64,000 bases of DNA. It comes from Castellaniella daejeonensis (GTDB taxonomy: Bacteria > Pseudomonadota > Gammaproteobacteria > Burkholderiales > Burkholderiaceae_B). The notes beneath the pieces were generated by a model. The model searched no databases and was not told where the DNA came from. It worked only from the letters and a program-made list of their open reading frames with translations. Location of the stretch: contig NZ_BAAAFN010000009.1 of the NCBI RefSeq assembly GCF_039523555.1, positions 123,494 to 187,493 of the forward strand, given 5' to 3'. The position numbers and the translations under genes were made by a program. Position 1 is the first letter of the stretch. Each line of letters opens with the position of its first letter. Positions 8,128 through 16,549 of the stretch are shown here, one piece after another.

Positions 8128-8185
8128 GCCGCACCGACCAGGCCCCGGCGGGGTGTGGGGTCGGCGGGCGGGTTAAAAACCCGGA

Positions 8186-9199
8186 TCAGGCTGCCGCGCG
8201 CCGCCCGGACGAACCCTGCGCCTGCTGCCCCGACCGCAGATAATGCTGCGCCAGCACCGCGCACACCATCAGCTGGATCTGGTGGAAGATCATCAGCGGC
8301 AGCAGCACCGGCCCGATGGCGCCCGCGCTGAACAGCACACCGGCCATGGGCACGCCCGTGGCCATGCTCTTCTTCGAACCGCAGAACACGATCGTGATCT
8401 CGTCGGCGCGATTGAACCCCATGCGGCGCGCCGACCAGGTGTTCAGCACCAGCACCAGCGCCAGCAGCACGCAGCAGGCCACCACCAGCCAGGCCAGCGA
8501 GACCGGATCCACGGTCTGCCACAGGCCGCCGATGACCGATTCGCTGAATGCCGTGTAGACCACCAGCAGGATCGAGCTCTGGTCCACGCTGGTGACGAGC
8601 TTGCGGTGGCTGTCCATCCAGCGGCCGATCACCGGCCGCATCAGGTGGCCTGCCACGAAGGGCAGGAAGATCTGCACGCTGATGCGGCCGATCGCCTGCA
8701 GCAGCGAACTGCCGCCCAGGGCGGACGTATCCGCGCCCAGCAGCCATTGCAGCAGCAGGGGGGTGATGACGATGCCGACGATGCTGGACGCCGATGCGGC
8801 GCAGACCGCCGCGGGCACATTGCCGCGCGCGATCGACGTGAAGGCGATCGCCGACTGGACCGTGCCGGGCAGCACCGTCAGATAGACGATGCCCACGTAG
8901 AGCGGCTCGCCCAGCAAGGGTAGAAGAACCGGCCGGAGCACCCATCCCAGGATGGGGAAAATCACGAATGTCCAGATGAAGATCACGCCGTGCAGTCGCC
9001 AGTGCGTGGCGCCTGCGATGATGGCCTGGCGGGAAAGCTTGGCCCCATGCAGGAAGAACAGCAAGGCGATTGCCGCAGCCGTGAGCCATTCGAAGAACAC
9101 CGCGCCCTGACCGTGGGCAGGCAGGACCGTGGCGGCCGTGACGACCGCGATCAGGATCAGGGTGAAGCGATCGAACAGCAGACGTAATTTCGACATCAT
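8186..9199 (-). CDS. Bile acid:sodium symporter family protein (SBF-like, YfeH type)
   Basis: This 337-residue integral membrane protein has about ten hydrophobic helices (for example LILIAVVTAATVLPA, AAIALLFFLHGAKLS, IIFIWTFVIFPILGW). LLFFLHGAKLS, VLPGTVQSAIAFTSIARGN and FCGSKKSMATGVPMAG are the core motifs of the SBF-like (PF13593) family related to bile-acid/Na+ symporters. The substrate is not predictable. Two adjacent Met codons leave the start ambiguous by one residue. It is divergent from an AraC-type regulator across an 81-bp gap, so it is probably controlled by it, as in the NimT/NimR arrangement. Confidence 0.9.
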   Translation of the reverse strand: MMSKLRLLFDRFTLILIAVVTAATVLPAHGQGAVFFEWLTAAAIALLFFLHGAKLSRQAIIAGATHWRLHGVIFIWTFVIFPILGWVLRPVLLPLLGEPLYVGIVYLTVLPGTVQSAIAFTSIARGNVPAAVCAASASSIVGIVITPLLLQWLLGADTSALGGSSLLQAIGRISVQIFLPFVAGHLMRPVIGRWMDSHRKLVTSVDQSSILLVVYTAFSESVIGGLWQTVDPVSLAWLVVACCVLLALVLVLNTWSARRMGFNRADEITIVFCGSKKSMATGVPMAGVLFSAGAIGPVLLPLMIFHQIQLMVCAVLAQHYLRSGQQAQGSSGRRAAA

Positions 9200-9280
9200 G
9201 AAAATGGATGCTCCGGCGGTCCGGGGCTCTCGAATAGAAGGTTAAACTGGGCGGGAAGCCATGTTTGGCGGTAAACAGCT

Positions 9281-10156
9281 ATGAAACATTCGCGAACGGA
9301 CATCCAGGCCACCGCCAGAACCCGTGCAGGGGCCGCCCAACCCGGCAAAACCCCCGGCCACATTGCCGTCCCGGGCTGGCGCGGCGGCCTGCGCCACCTG
9401 CCCCGGCCGCTCTACGGGCACATCGACAGCCAGTCGAACATCCTGATCCCCAGGCGCCACAAGCACACCTGGGCGCAGTTGTCCTACGCCACCCAGGGTT
9501 TCCTGCAGGTCTGGACACCCAAGGCCCGCTTCGTCGCCCTCTCGCACCGGGCGGTCTGGATCCCGGCCGGGGTCATGCATCAGGTGCGGCAATCGCCGCA
9601 TACCGTCATTCGCAGCCTGTACCTGGACGCCGCGGCGCTGGGCCTGGACTGGACCGCATGCCGGGTACTGGCCGTCAGCCCCCTGCTGCACGAACTGATC
9701 CGGCGCTTCAGCACCCTGCCCATCGAATACGACACCGACGGCCCGGACGGCCGCCTGGCCCGGGTGCTGGCCGACCAGCTGGCCATCAGCCCGGACGCCG
9801 GCCTGATCCTGCCCTGGCCCACCGATCCGCGCCTGCAATCCGTGTGCCGCCAGCTGCAGAATCACCCCGACAGCGCTCCGGACCTGGGCTCGTTCAGCCG
9901 CAGGCTGGGGGTATCGGAAAAGACACTGACGCGGTTGTTCCAAAGGCAGACGGGCCTGGGATTCCGCCTGTGGCGCCAGCGCGCCCGGCTGGTGCATGCC
10001 CTGCCGCTGCTGGAACGCGGGGACCGCATCACCGACGTGGCCCTGGCCTGCGGCTACGACAGCCTGTCGTCCTTCATCGCCGCATTTCGCGCGCACACCG
10101 GCGTGACGCCCAGGGCATTCGCCGCCGGCGCCCGGGAAGACGACTTCCCGGCCTAG
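9281..10156 (+). CDS. AraC family transcriptional regulator
   Basis: The 291-residue protein has an N-terminal cupin-like sensor region (HKHTWAQLSYATQGFLQVWTP, RAVWIPAGVMHQV) and two C-terminal helix-turn-helices (SFSRRLGVSEKTLTRLFQRQ near 205-225, DVALACGYDSLSSFIAAFR near 253-271, then TGVTPRAF). This is the compact 'cupin plus AraC' type related to NimR/YeaM. It is transcribed away from the SBF-like transporter gene, which makes a local regulator-efflux pair likely. The inducer is unknown. Confidence 0.92.
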   Translation: MKHSRTDIQATARTRAGAAQPGKTPGHIAVPGWRGGLRHLPRPLYGHIDSQSNILIPRRHKHTWAQLSYATQGFLQVWTPKARFVALSHRAVWIPAGVMHQVRQSPHTVIRSLYLDAAALGLDWTACRVLAVSPLLHELIRRFSTLPIEYDTDGPDGRLARVLADQLAISPDAGLILPWPTDPRLQSVCRQLQNHPDSAPDLGSFSRRLGVSEKTLTRLFQRQTGLGFRLWRQRARLVHALPLLERGDRITDVALACGYDSLSSFIAAFRAHTGVTPRAFAAGAREDDFPA

Positions 10157-10217
10157 GGCCGGGCCGCCGGGGTGCTCCGGCGCGGCGGCAAAGCGCCCGG
10201 GGCGAAAGCGGCGCGTC

Positions 10218-11507
10218 TCAGGCCGAAGCGTCCAGTTCCCGCACCCGTCCACGCATCCACCACAGCAGGCCCAGCCCCGGCAGGGCAATCGCCACGGTCA
10301 GGACGAAGAAAACCGGCCAGCCGAATGCGCCGACCAGCACCGGCGTCAACGGCCCGGCCAGGTAGGTGCGGCCCACGGCCGACAAGGCCGACAGCAGCGC
10401 GAACTGCGTGGCCGAGAACTTCGCCTGGCACAGGGCCATCAGCAGCGCGACGAAAGCGGCCGTGCCCAGACCCCCGCACAGGTTCTCCACTGCCACGACC
10501 AGGGCCATGGAATACAGGTGCGGCGGGGTGACCGCCAGCATCCAGTAGCCCAGGTTCGAGACGGCCTGCAGCAGGCCGAAGACCATCAGCGCCCGGTACA
10601 GGCCCAGGCGCGTCATCAATGCGCCGCCGGCCAGCGCGCCCACGATGGTGGCGACCAGGCCGAAGACCTTGTTGACCATGCCGACCTCGGAAACGTCGAA
10701 GCCGGCGCCCCGGATCAGGAAGGTCGTGGACAAGGCGCCCGCGAACGCATCGCCCAGCTTGTACAGCACGATCAGCAGCAGGATGGCCCAGGCTCCCCGG
10801 CGGCCGAAGAACTCCTTCAGCGGCTCGGCCACGGCCTCGCGCAGGGTGCGCGGCGAGCGCACCGCGACTTCCGGCTCCGGTGCCCACAGTGTCGCCAGGG
10901 AAGCCAGGGCCATCAGCCCGCCCATCAGCATGTACATGTGTCCCCAGCCCAGCCACTGGTCGGCCAGGATCAGTGCCAGGCCGCCGGACACGACCATGGC
11001 CAGCCGGTAGCCCATCACCTTCAGCGCGGCACCCGCGGCACGCTCGTCCTGGCGCAGCACATCGGTGCTGTAGGCATCGAAGGCGATGTCCTGGGTCGCG
11101 GAAAGAAAGGCCACCCAGACCGCCAGCAGGGCCAGCACCCGCAGCTCGGATCCCGGGTCGAACAGGCCCATGGCGGCGATCGAGCCAGCCAGCAGCCACT
11201 GCGTCAGGAAGACCCAGCCGCGCCGCCGTCCCAACCAGGGGGGTGCGTAACGGTCCACCAGCGGCGCCCAGAGGAATTTCAGCGTATAGGCCGTGCCCGC
11301 CAGCGTCAGGAAGCCGATGCTCTGCAGGGAAACCTGGGCCACGGTGGCCCAGGCCTGCAGCGTGCCGGACGTCAGCGCCAGTGGCAGCCCGCTGGCGAAG
11401 CCCAGGATCAGCAGCGGGGCCACGCGCCGGCCGCCATAGACCCGCCAGCCCCGCGTCGCCGCGCCGGTGCCGGCCGTATCGGTGCCGGCGCTGCGCGCCT
11501 GCGTCAT
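10218..11507 (-). CDS. ampG: AmpG family MFS muropeptide permease
   Basis: This 429-residue, 12-helix major facilitator imports anhydro-muropeptides during peptidoglycan recycling. The family motifs are evident: APLLILGFASGLPLALTSGTLQAW near the N-terminus, FLWAPLVDRY, GRRRGWVFLTQ, ATQDIAFDAYSTDVL and YRLAMVVSGG. The start at MTQARSAG (11507) is set by ATGA overlap with the metW stop. It is therefore the last gene of metX-metW-ampG and shares the SAM-II-controlled leader unless it has its own promoter. The association of ampG with methionine genes is seen in related Burkholderiales but has no known logic. Confidence 0.92.
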   Translation of the reverse strand: MTQARSAGTDTAGTGAATRGWRVYGGRRVAPLLILGFASGLPLALTSGTLQAWATVAQVSLQSIGFLTLAGTAYTLKFLWAPLVDRYAPPWLGRRRGWVFLTQWLLAGSIAAMGLFDPGSELRVLALLAVWVAFLSATQDIAFDAYSTDVLRQDERAAGAALKVMGYRLAMVVSGGLALILADQWLGWGHMYMLMGGLMALASLATLWAPEPEVAVRSPRTLREAVAEPLKEFFGRRGAWAILLLIVLYKLGDAFAGALSTTFLIRGAGFDVSEVGMVNKVFGLVATIVGALAGGALMTRLGLYRALMVFGLLQAVSNLGYWMLAVTPPHLYSMALVVAVENLCGGLGTAAFVALLMALCQAKFSATQFALLSALSAVGRTYLAGPLTPVLVGAFGWPVFFVLTVAIALPGLGLLWWMRGRVRELDASA

Positions 11508-12166
11508 GCGGACCGGCTCCAGGGGGACTCGAACCGATAGACCGCCAGCTGGCTGCGCCAGCCGCGCAGCCAATGGATTTCCTGATCGCCCCGGAACGTC
11601 GCCAGGTGCGTCACCCGCAGCTTCAGCCGCGCAGCCAGATCCTGGAAATCCCGCAGGGTGCACAGGTGGATGTTGGGCGTGTCGTACCACTGGTAAGGCA
11701 TCTGGTCGTTGACCGGCATGCGCCCGCGCAGGATCGACCAGCCGTGGGGCCAGTAGCCGAAATTCGGAAAGGACACGATGCCATAGCGGGCCACGCGCGC
11801 CATTTCCCTGAGGATGTGCTCCGTATGGTGCATGGACTGCAGGGTCTGGGACAGCACCACCGTGTCGAACTGCCGGTCGTCGAACAGCGCCAGGCCTTCT
11901 TCAAGGTTCTGCTGGATCACGCGCACGCCGCGCCGCACCGCCGCGATCACGTGCTCGTCATCCAGCTCGACCCCCGCCCCGCGCACCTGCCGGATACGCT
12001 GCAGGTAGTCCAGCAGCCGGCCATCGCCGCACCCCAGGTCCAGCACCCGGCTGCCCGGTTCGATCCATTCGGCGATCCGCAGCAGATCGATCCGCATCGG
12101 CTGGTCCGCGCTCGCGGCCCCGGCCGGTACGGCCTGCTCCGGTATCGTGCCCTGTAATGCCGTCAT
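11504..12166 (-). CDS. metW: Methionine biosynthesis protein MetW
   Basis: MetW is a SAM-dependent-methyltransferase-fold protein that works with MetX in homoserine acylation and methionine synthesis. The 220-residue protein has the class I motif VLDLGCGDGRLL near 42-53, the post-I acidic residue in GVELDDEHV, and the MetW-specific stretches FDTVVLSQTLQSM and VSFPNFGYWPHGWSILRGRMPV. A shorter start at MRIDLLRIAEWI (residue 24) would fit the family length better, but the longer start gives the ATGA overlap with metX. Stop and start also overlap with ampG. Confidence 0.94.
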   Translation of the reverse strand: MTALQGTIPEQAVPAGAASADQPMRIDLLRIAEWIEPGSRVLDLGCGDGRLLDYLQRIRQVRGAGVELDDEHVIAAVRRGVRVIQQNLEEGLALFDDRQFDTVVLSQTLQSMHHTEHILREMARVARYGIVSFPNFGYWPHGWSILRGRMPVNDQMPYQWYDTPNIHLCTLRDFQDLAARLKLRVTHLATFRGDQEIHWLRGWRSQLAVYRFESPWSRSA

Positions 12167-13413
12167 GCCAGCACCCCCGTGACGCGCCGGCGTTCGCCCA
12201 GATCCAGGCGCCGCGCGATGCCGTCGTAATAACCCTGCACCACCGCATGGTAACGCCGGTCGCCCAGCAGGAACGCATCGTGGCCATGGGGGGCGTCGAT
12301 CTCGGCGTAGGTGACTTCGCGCTGGTTCTTCAGCAGCGCGCGGACGATCTCGCGCGAATGTTCGGGCGCGAAGCGCCAGTCGGTGCTGAAGGACACCAGC
12401 AGGAAGCGGGCCTGCGCTGCCGCCAGCGCCCGGGCCAGGTCGCCTCCGTGCGCGCGGGCAGGATCGAAATAATCCAGGGCGCGGGTCAGCAGCAGGTAGG
12501 TGTTGGCATCGAAGTAGCGCGAGAATTTTTCCCCCTGGTGGCGCAGATAGGACTCGACCTCGAATTCGACGTCGTAGTTGTAGCGGTAGTCGCCCGACGG
12601 ACCGGGCGCGCGCTGCGCGCGCCCGAACTTCGAGGCCATGACCTCGTCGGACTGATAGGTGATGTGGCCCACCATGCGCGCCACCGACAGGCCGTTGGCC
12701 GGCACCACGCCATGGTCATGGTAATCGCCGCCCCGGAAATCCGGGTCGGTCAGGATGGCGCGGCGGGCAACTTCGTTGAATGCGATGTTCTGCGCCGACA
12801 GGCGCGCCGTGCTGGCGATCACGATGCAGTCGCCCACCCGTTCGGGGCAGGTGATCGCCCAGCTGAGGGCCTGCATGCCGCCCAGCGACCCGCCCATCAC
12901 GGCGGCGAAGCGCTCGATGCCGAAATGATCGGCCACGCGCGCCTGGGCATGCACCCAGTCCTCGACCGTCAGCAGCGGAAACGACGCGCCCCAGGGGCGG
13001 CCGGTGGCGGGATTGACCGTGGCCGGCCCCGTGGAGCCGAAGCACGAGCCCAGATTGTTGACGCCGATGACGAAGAACCGGTCGGTGTCCACGGCCTTGC
13101 CGGGGCCGACCATATTGTCCCACCAGCCGATCTGCTCCGGCCGTTCGGCGTCCATGCCGGCCACGTGGTGCGACGCATTCAGGGCGTGGCAGATCAGCAC
13201 CGCATTGCTGCGCGCGGCATTGAGCTCGCCGTAGGTTTCCACCGCCAGGGTGTAGGACGGCAGCACCTGGCCGCTGGACAACGTCAGCGGCTCGGAGAAA
13301 TGCAGGAATTCGGGGGAGACGAATCCGACGCTGCCTTCCGGTACGGTGCGTGGATCGATGGGCTGAGCGGCCGGCGCGGAGGCGGGCCCGGAAGAAACGG
13401 CAGTCGTGGTCAT
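12163..13413 (-). CDS. metX: Homoserine O-acyltransferase (MetX)
   Basis: This 416-residue alpha/beta hydrolase acylates homoserine as the first committed methionine step. The nucleophile Ser176 lies in GGSLGGMQAL, the catalytic Asp345 in SFSTDWRF and the His378 in APHGHDAFL. ICHALNASHHVAG is also family-typical. Proteobacterial MetX proteins linked to metW are often succinyltransferases (MetXS), so acetyl versus succinyl specificity is left open. The start at 13413 is preceded by a SAM-II riboswitch whose 3' end contains the ribosome binding site. Confidence 0.96.
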   Translation of the reverse strand: MTTTAVSSGPASAPAAQPIDPRTVPEGSVGFVSPEFLHFSEPLTLSSGQVLPSYTLAVETYGELNAARSNAVLICHALNASHHVAGMDAERPEQIGWWDNMVGPGKAVDTDRFFVIGVNNLGSCFGSTGPATVNPATGRPWGASFPLLTVEDWVHAQARVADHFGIERFAAVMGGSLGGMQALSWAITCPERVGDCIVIASTARLSAQNIAFNEVARRAILTDPDFRGGDYHDHGVVPANGLSVARMVGHITYQSDEVMASKFGRAQRAPGPSGDYRYNYDVEFEVESYLRHQGEKFSRYFDANTYLLLTRALDYFDPARAHGGDLARALAAAQARFLLVSFSTDWRFAPEHSREIVRALLKNQREVTYAEIDAPHGHDAFLLGDRRYHAVVQGYYDGIARRLDLGERRRVTGVLA

Positions 13414-13416
13414 GGG

Positions 13417-13472
13417 ACCTCTTTAGCTGGATTTATGGAGCGCCCGCAAGCGGATCAGGCAAATCGGCGCCA
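13417..13472 (-). promoter_or_regulatory. SAM-II riboswitch in the metX leader
   Basis: Read on the minus strand, the leader runs GGCGCCGAUUUG, a loop ending CUUGC, then GGGCGCUCCAUAAAUCC and AGCUAAAGAGG just before the metX ATG. It matches the SAM-II (metA/SAM-alpha) plan: P1 from GCGCC with GGCGC, an H-type pseudoknot from GAUUU with AAAUC, and the conserved GCUAAA directly followed by the Shine-Dalgarno AAAGAGG. SAM binding would lock the pseudoknot and hide the ribosome site, so high SAM would shut down metX-metW-ampG translation. Confidence 0.9.
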
Positions 13473-13483
13473 ATTCGTTTTTC

Positions 13484-13514
13484 ATTCTAGCATCGCCGCA
13501 CACCGCGCTGGCAA
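13484..13514 (-). promoter_or_regulatory. metX: Probable sigma-70 promoter of metX-metW-ampG
   Basis: On the minus strand, TGCTAGAAT (-10 TAGAAT at 13489-13484, extended -10 TGC) is preceded by TTGCCA (13514-13509) with a 19-nt spacer, slightly long. The predicted transcript start near 13477 falls a few bases before the SAM-II P1 stem, which supports both calls. Confidence 0.5.
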
Positions 13515-13657
13515 GGGCCGGCGCACCGCTGCCGGCCCGCCGGAATTAAGGCATATCAGTATTTTCCGGATTCCGTCCCAACAAATCGACAAGCAATGAT
13601 ACATTTGCTCACGTCGGCTTTCATTGAAAAGACAGGAGCAATGGAGGGACGTTCCCC

Positions 13658-13966
13658 ATGAAGCGATTGACCGCGCGTGAACACGACTGCCTTTACTGGG
13701 TGGCGCAGGGCAAGACCAGTTGGGAAATCGGATGCATCCTGGGCATCAGCGAACGCACCGTCAATTTCCACATCGCCAATCTCTGCGGCAAACTGGGCGT
13801 GCGCACCCGCCAGGCTGCCATCACCGCGGCAATCCGGCTGAACCTGCTGGCCCGGCCTCGCCCGGCCAGCGCAGCGACAGCCAGAAATCATTCACCGGCG
13901 CACGCGCATGGTCGTCGGGTTCGGCAATCACCACGGCCTCCAGCCACTCGGTCGCTGTCACCCTGA
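13658..13966 (+). CDS. Small LuxR-type helix-turn-helix regulator without a sensor domain
   Basis: Residues 1-66 form a complete LuxR/GerE DNA-binding domain: LTAREHDCLYWVAQGKTSWEIG, then ILGISERTVNFHIANLCGKLGVRTRQAAI. There is no receiver or autoinducer-binding domain before it. A GGAGGG precedes the ATG and no in-frame extension with domain sequence is present upstream. The last ~36 residues are Pro/Arg/Ala-rich and antisense to the 3' end of the lipoprotein gene, so they are probably a non-functional tail. The target genes are unknown; divergent metX is a neighbour but not an evident target. Confidence 0.75.
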   Translation: MKRLTAREHDCLYWVAQGKTSWEIGCILGISERTVNFHIANLCGKLGVRTRQAAITAAIRLNLLARPRPASAATARNHSPAHAHGRRVRQSPRPPATRSLSP

Positions 13967-14378
13967 CCTGGGCCTCCACCAGCACCGGTCCTTGAGGCCC
14001 CAGCCCCTGGAACGAAAACCGCTGCTCCGGATCGGCAGCCGGATCGGGCAGCCCGGCCCCGGCATTGCGGTACAACGCTTCGACCGCCCAGCGCGCCAGG
14101 CGACGCCGAACCGCGGGATCGCTGCCCCAGCCGGGCGGCAGTTCCGCCGATCCGAGCGCGAACAGCACGCCGCCCGCCCGCGCCGAATGCATCGTCAGTT
14201 CCAGCGTCTGGCCCTCGAACGACACCGGGCGCGTCTGCGCCTGCGGCGTATCCGGCAGGACACCTGCCGCGCCCTGATGGCCGAAAGCCACCGGCCGCCA
14301 ATCGAAGGTCGGCGAGCAGGCAGCAAGCAAGGCCAGGCAGCAAGCGGCTGCCAGCATTCTGGACATGCTTCCGAACAT
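13821..14378 (-). CDS. Putative lipoprotein
   Basis: The 185-residue product starts at MFGSMSRMLAAACCLALLAAC; a hydrophobic signal ends in the lipobox LAAC with Cys21 as the lipidated residue. GGGAGA precedes this ATG, so the longer frame to 14459 is rejected. The mature part (TFDWRPVAFGHQGAAGVLPDTP, HSARAGGVLFALGSAELP) resembles uncharacterised Burkholderiales lipoproteins. No enzymatic motif is seen. It is probably an envelope protein. Its 3' end overlaps the LuxR-type gene on the other strand by about 146 bp. Confidence 0.75.
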   Translation of the reverse strand: MFGSMSRMLAAACCLALLAACSPTFDWRPVAFGHQGAAGVLPDTPQAQTRPVSFEGQTLELTMHSARAGGVLFALGSAELPPGWGSDPAVRRRLARWAVEALYRNAGAGLPDPAADPEQRFSFQGLGPQGPVLVEAQVRVTATEWLEAVVIAEPDDHARAPVNDFWLSLRWPGEAGPAGSAGLPR

Positions 14379-14539
14379 GCGCGTCTCCCGACCTTGTCCC
14401 GGTCCCGCCCGGCGCCCTCGCGGCGGCGGGCGCCCGTCGGCCGCATTGTACGTCCCCATGATCGGTACCGGCGATCAGGAACGAGCCGCCGATGCAGCTA
14501 AAATCCCTTCTATTCAGACCAACCCGGTACCCATTCATC

Positions 14540-16114
14540 ATGAGCCTGGCCTCGGAAAGGCGCGTCCATCTGGCGGCGCAACCTGAATTGTTGCGCGCCA
14601 TCCGGCGCGGGATCGAAAAAGAAGGCCTGCGGGTGGACGCGTCGGGGAACCTGGCCGCGACACCGCACCCGCCCGCCCTGGGATCGGCGCTGACCAACCC
14701 CCGCATCACCACGGACTATTCCGAATCCCTGCTGGAACTCATCACCCGTCCCCTGCCCGACGCCGATGCGCTGGTCGCGGAACTGACCGACATCCACAGC
14801 TTCGTCGCCCTGCGCAATCCCGGTGAACCGATCTGGAACCAGTCCATGCCGGCGCACCTGCCGCCGGAAGCCGACATCCCCGTCGCCTGGTACGGCACGT
14901 CCAACACCGGCATGCTCAAGCACGTCTACCGCCTGGGCCTGGCCTGGCGCTACGGCAAGGTCATGCAATGCATTGCCGGCGTGCACTACAACTTCTCGCT
15001 GCCCGAGGCCGCCTGGGACCTGCTGGCCGACGGCGACTCGCCGCAGGAACGCCGCAACATCGGCTACATGGCCCTGATCCGCAACTTCACGCGCCACGCC
15101 TGGCTGCTGATGTACCTGTTCGGAGCCTCGCCCGCCGTATCCCGCAGCTTCCTGCAGCATGCCGGCTACGAAGCCCGGCTCACGCAGATCAGCCCGGACA
15201 CCTACTGCATGCCCTGGGCCACCAGCCTGCGCATGAGCGACCTGGGCTACAAGAACCCGATCCAGTCCGACCTGCAGCTCTGCTACAACGACCTGGGCAC
15301 CTTCACAGCCCGCATCCACCGGGCCGTCACCACCCCGTGGCCGGCGTACGAGGCCATGGGCACCCACCGCGACGGCCGGCGCATCCAGCTGAACACCAAC
15401 ATCCTGCAGATCGAGAACGAATACTATTCCAGCATCCGGCCCAAGCAGATCACGGGCCGCTGCGAACGGCCCAACACCGTGTTGCGCCAGCGCGGCATCC
15501 AGTACATCGAAGTACGCTGCATGGACATCGATCCCTGGGCGCCGGCCGGCATCGCGGCCGAGACCAGCCGGTTCCTGGACGCCTTCCTGCTGTACTGCGC
15601 CGTCGAGGAAAGCCCGCTCTTCCCCCCGCCGGGCTTCTGCCAGGAAAGCCAGGACAACTTCGCCCTGGTTTCCCGCGAAGGCCGCCGCCCCGGCCTGCTG
15701 CTGCAACGGGAAGGCTGTGCCGTCAGCCTGCGCGACTGGGCAGACGAAGCCCTGGACCGGATCGAGCCCTATGCCCGGCTGCTGGACGCGCATTCCGGCG
15801 ATGGCGGCCACATGGCCGCCCTGGATGCGCAACGCGCCAAGGCCCGCGACCCGCAAGCCACGCCCTCGGCCCGCCTGCTGGCCGCCTTGCGCGACGAAGG
15901 CCTGGAATTCCACGACTGGACCCTGGCGCAAAGCCGCGGCCACTGGGATTTCCTGCACGCGCGCGGGCTGCCGCCCGACACCCTGGCGGCCTACGATGCG
16001 CAGGCCCGCGAATCCATCGCCGAGCAGGCCGCCATCGAGGCAGCGGACACGATTTCCTTCGAGGACTACGTGGCCCGGTTCCACGCGGCGCTGGGACCCG
16101 ATCCGGTGCGCTGA
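14540..16114 (+). CDS. gshA: Glutamate-cysteine ligase
   Basis: This enzyme catalyses the ATP-dependent joining of Glu and Cys, the first step of glutathione synthesis. The 524-residue protein is the proteobacterial GshA type. Typical segments are GIEKEGLRVD near 25-34, DYSESLLELIT near 59-69, CIAGVHYNFS, YKNPIQSDLQLCYN, LQIENEYYSSIRPK and YIEVRCMDIDP. The start MSLASERR (14540) is taken over a frame extension to 14492 because family members start at this point. It is monocistronic and is followed by the convergent tRNA-Arg terminator. Confidence 0.96.
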   Translation: MSLASERRVHLAAQPELLRAIRRGIEKEGLRVDASGNLAATPHPPALGSALTNPRITTDYSESLLELITRPLPDADALVAELTDIHSFVALRNPGEPIWNQSMPAHLPPEADIPVAWYGTSNTGMLKHVYRLGLAWRYGKVMQCIAGVHYNFSLPEAAWDLLADGDSPQERRNIGYMALIRNFTRHAWLLMYLFGASPAVSRSFLQHAGYEARLTQISPDTYCMPWATSLRMSDLGYKNPIQSDLQLCYNDLGTFTARIHRAVTTPWPAYEAMGTHRDGRRIQLNTNILQIENEYYSSIRPKQITGRCERPNTVLRQRGIQYIEVRCMDIDPWAPAGIAAETSRFLDAFLLYCAVEESPLFPPPGFCQESQDNFALVSREGRRPGLLLQREGCAVSLRDWADEALDRIEPYARLLDAHSGDGGHMAALDAQRAKARDPQATPSARLLAALRDEGLEFHDWTLAQSRGHWDFLHARGLPPDTLAAYDAQARESIAEQAAIEAADTISFEDYVARFHAALGPDPVR

Positions 16115-16183
16115 GGCCGGCCGGATCCGGCGCGTGCCCGGCGTGGCCGGGCGCGGCGCACGGCCACGGAACGCACGGCCATG

Positions 16184-16210
16184 AAAAATGCCCAGCCAAG
16201 GCTGGGCATT
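16184..16210 (-). terminator. Rho-independent terminator of tRNA-Arg
   Basis: AATGCCCAGCC (16187-16197) pairs perfectly with GGCTGGGCATT (16200-16210) around two bases. On the minus strand the stem is followed by a run of five T, eight bases downstream of the tRNA 3' end. Confidence 0.9.
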
Positions 16211-16217
16211 GAGCAGG

Positions 16218-16292
16218 TGGCGCGCCCGACAGGAATCGAACCTGTATCAGAAGCTTCGGAAACTTCCATTCTATCCATTGAACTACAGGCGC
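16218..16292 (-). tRNA. tRNA-Arg (anticodon CCG)
   Basis: The minus strand folds as a complete tRNA of 75 nt with an encoded CCA. The acceptor stem GCGCCTG pairs with CGGGCGC (one G-U). The D stem is GTTC/GAAT, the anticodon stem GAAGT/GCTTC with loop TTCCGAA (anticodon CCG), and the T arm ACAGG-TTCGATT-CCTGT. A TACAAT -10-like box on the minus strand at 16389-16384 may be its promoter, about 90 nt upstream of the mature 5' end. Confidence 0.95.
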
Positions 16293-16499
16293 GTAGTCTG
16301 CCGGCGCTGGGCCGGCGAGTGTGCCTGGTCGCGGCCGAACGAGGCCTGCGCAGGCACCCATGCCATTGCAGCATGGGGACGCCATTGTAGCGTGTTTGCG
16401 CATCCCCTGCTGGCCCGCCCCATGCCATCCGCCGCGGATCGCCTGCGTTTCCGCGAAGGCCGGGCGCCCACGTGCCATGCAGCCGCCCAGGCCAGTCGC

Positions 16500-16505
16500 T
16501 ATAAT
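16500..16505 (+). promoter_or_regulatory. -10 element upstream of the cytochrome c5 gene
   Basis: A perfect TATAAT lies 45 nt before the ATG. The -35 region is not recognisable, so an activator may be needed or the promoter may be weak. Confidence 0.45.
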
Positions 16506-16549
16506 CGACGGTTGAAGCCTGTAACACGAACGATTACCAGGATCCCATC

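Noticed and set aside
8134..8183. Terminator after yjdM
   Set aside because: Several short G/C dyads exist but none forms a clear stem with a T-tract.
16384..16412. Independent promoter feature for tRNA-Arg
   Set aside because: A TACAAT-like box exists on the minus strand but no acceptable -35 was found, so it is only mentioned with the tRNA.
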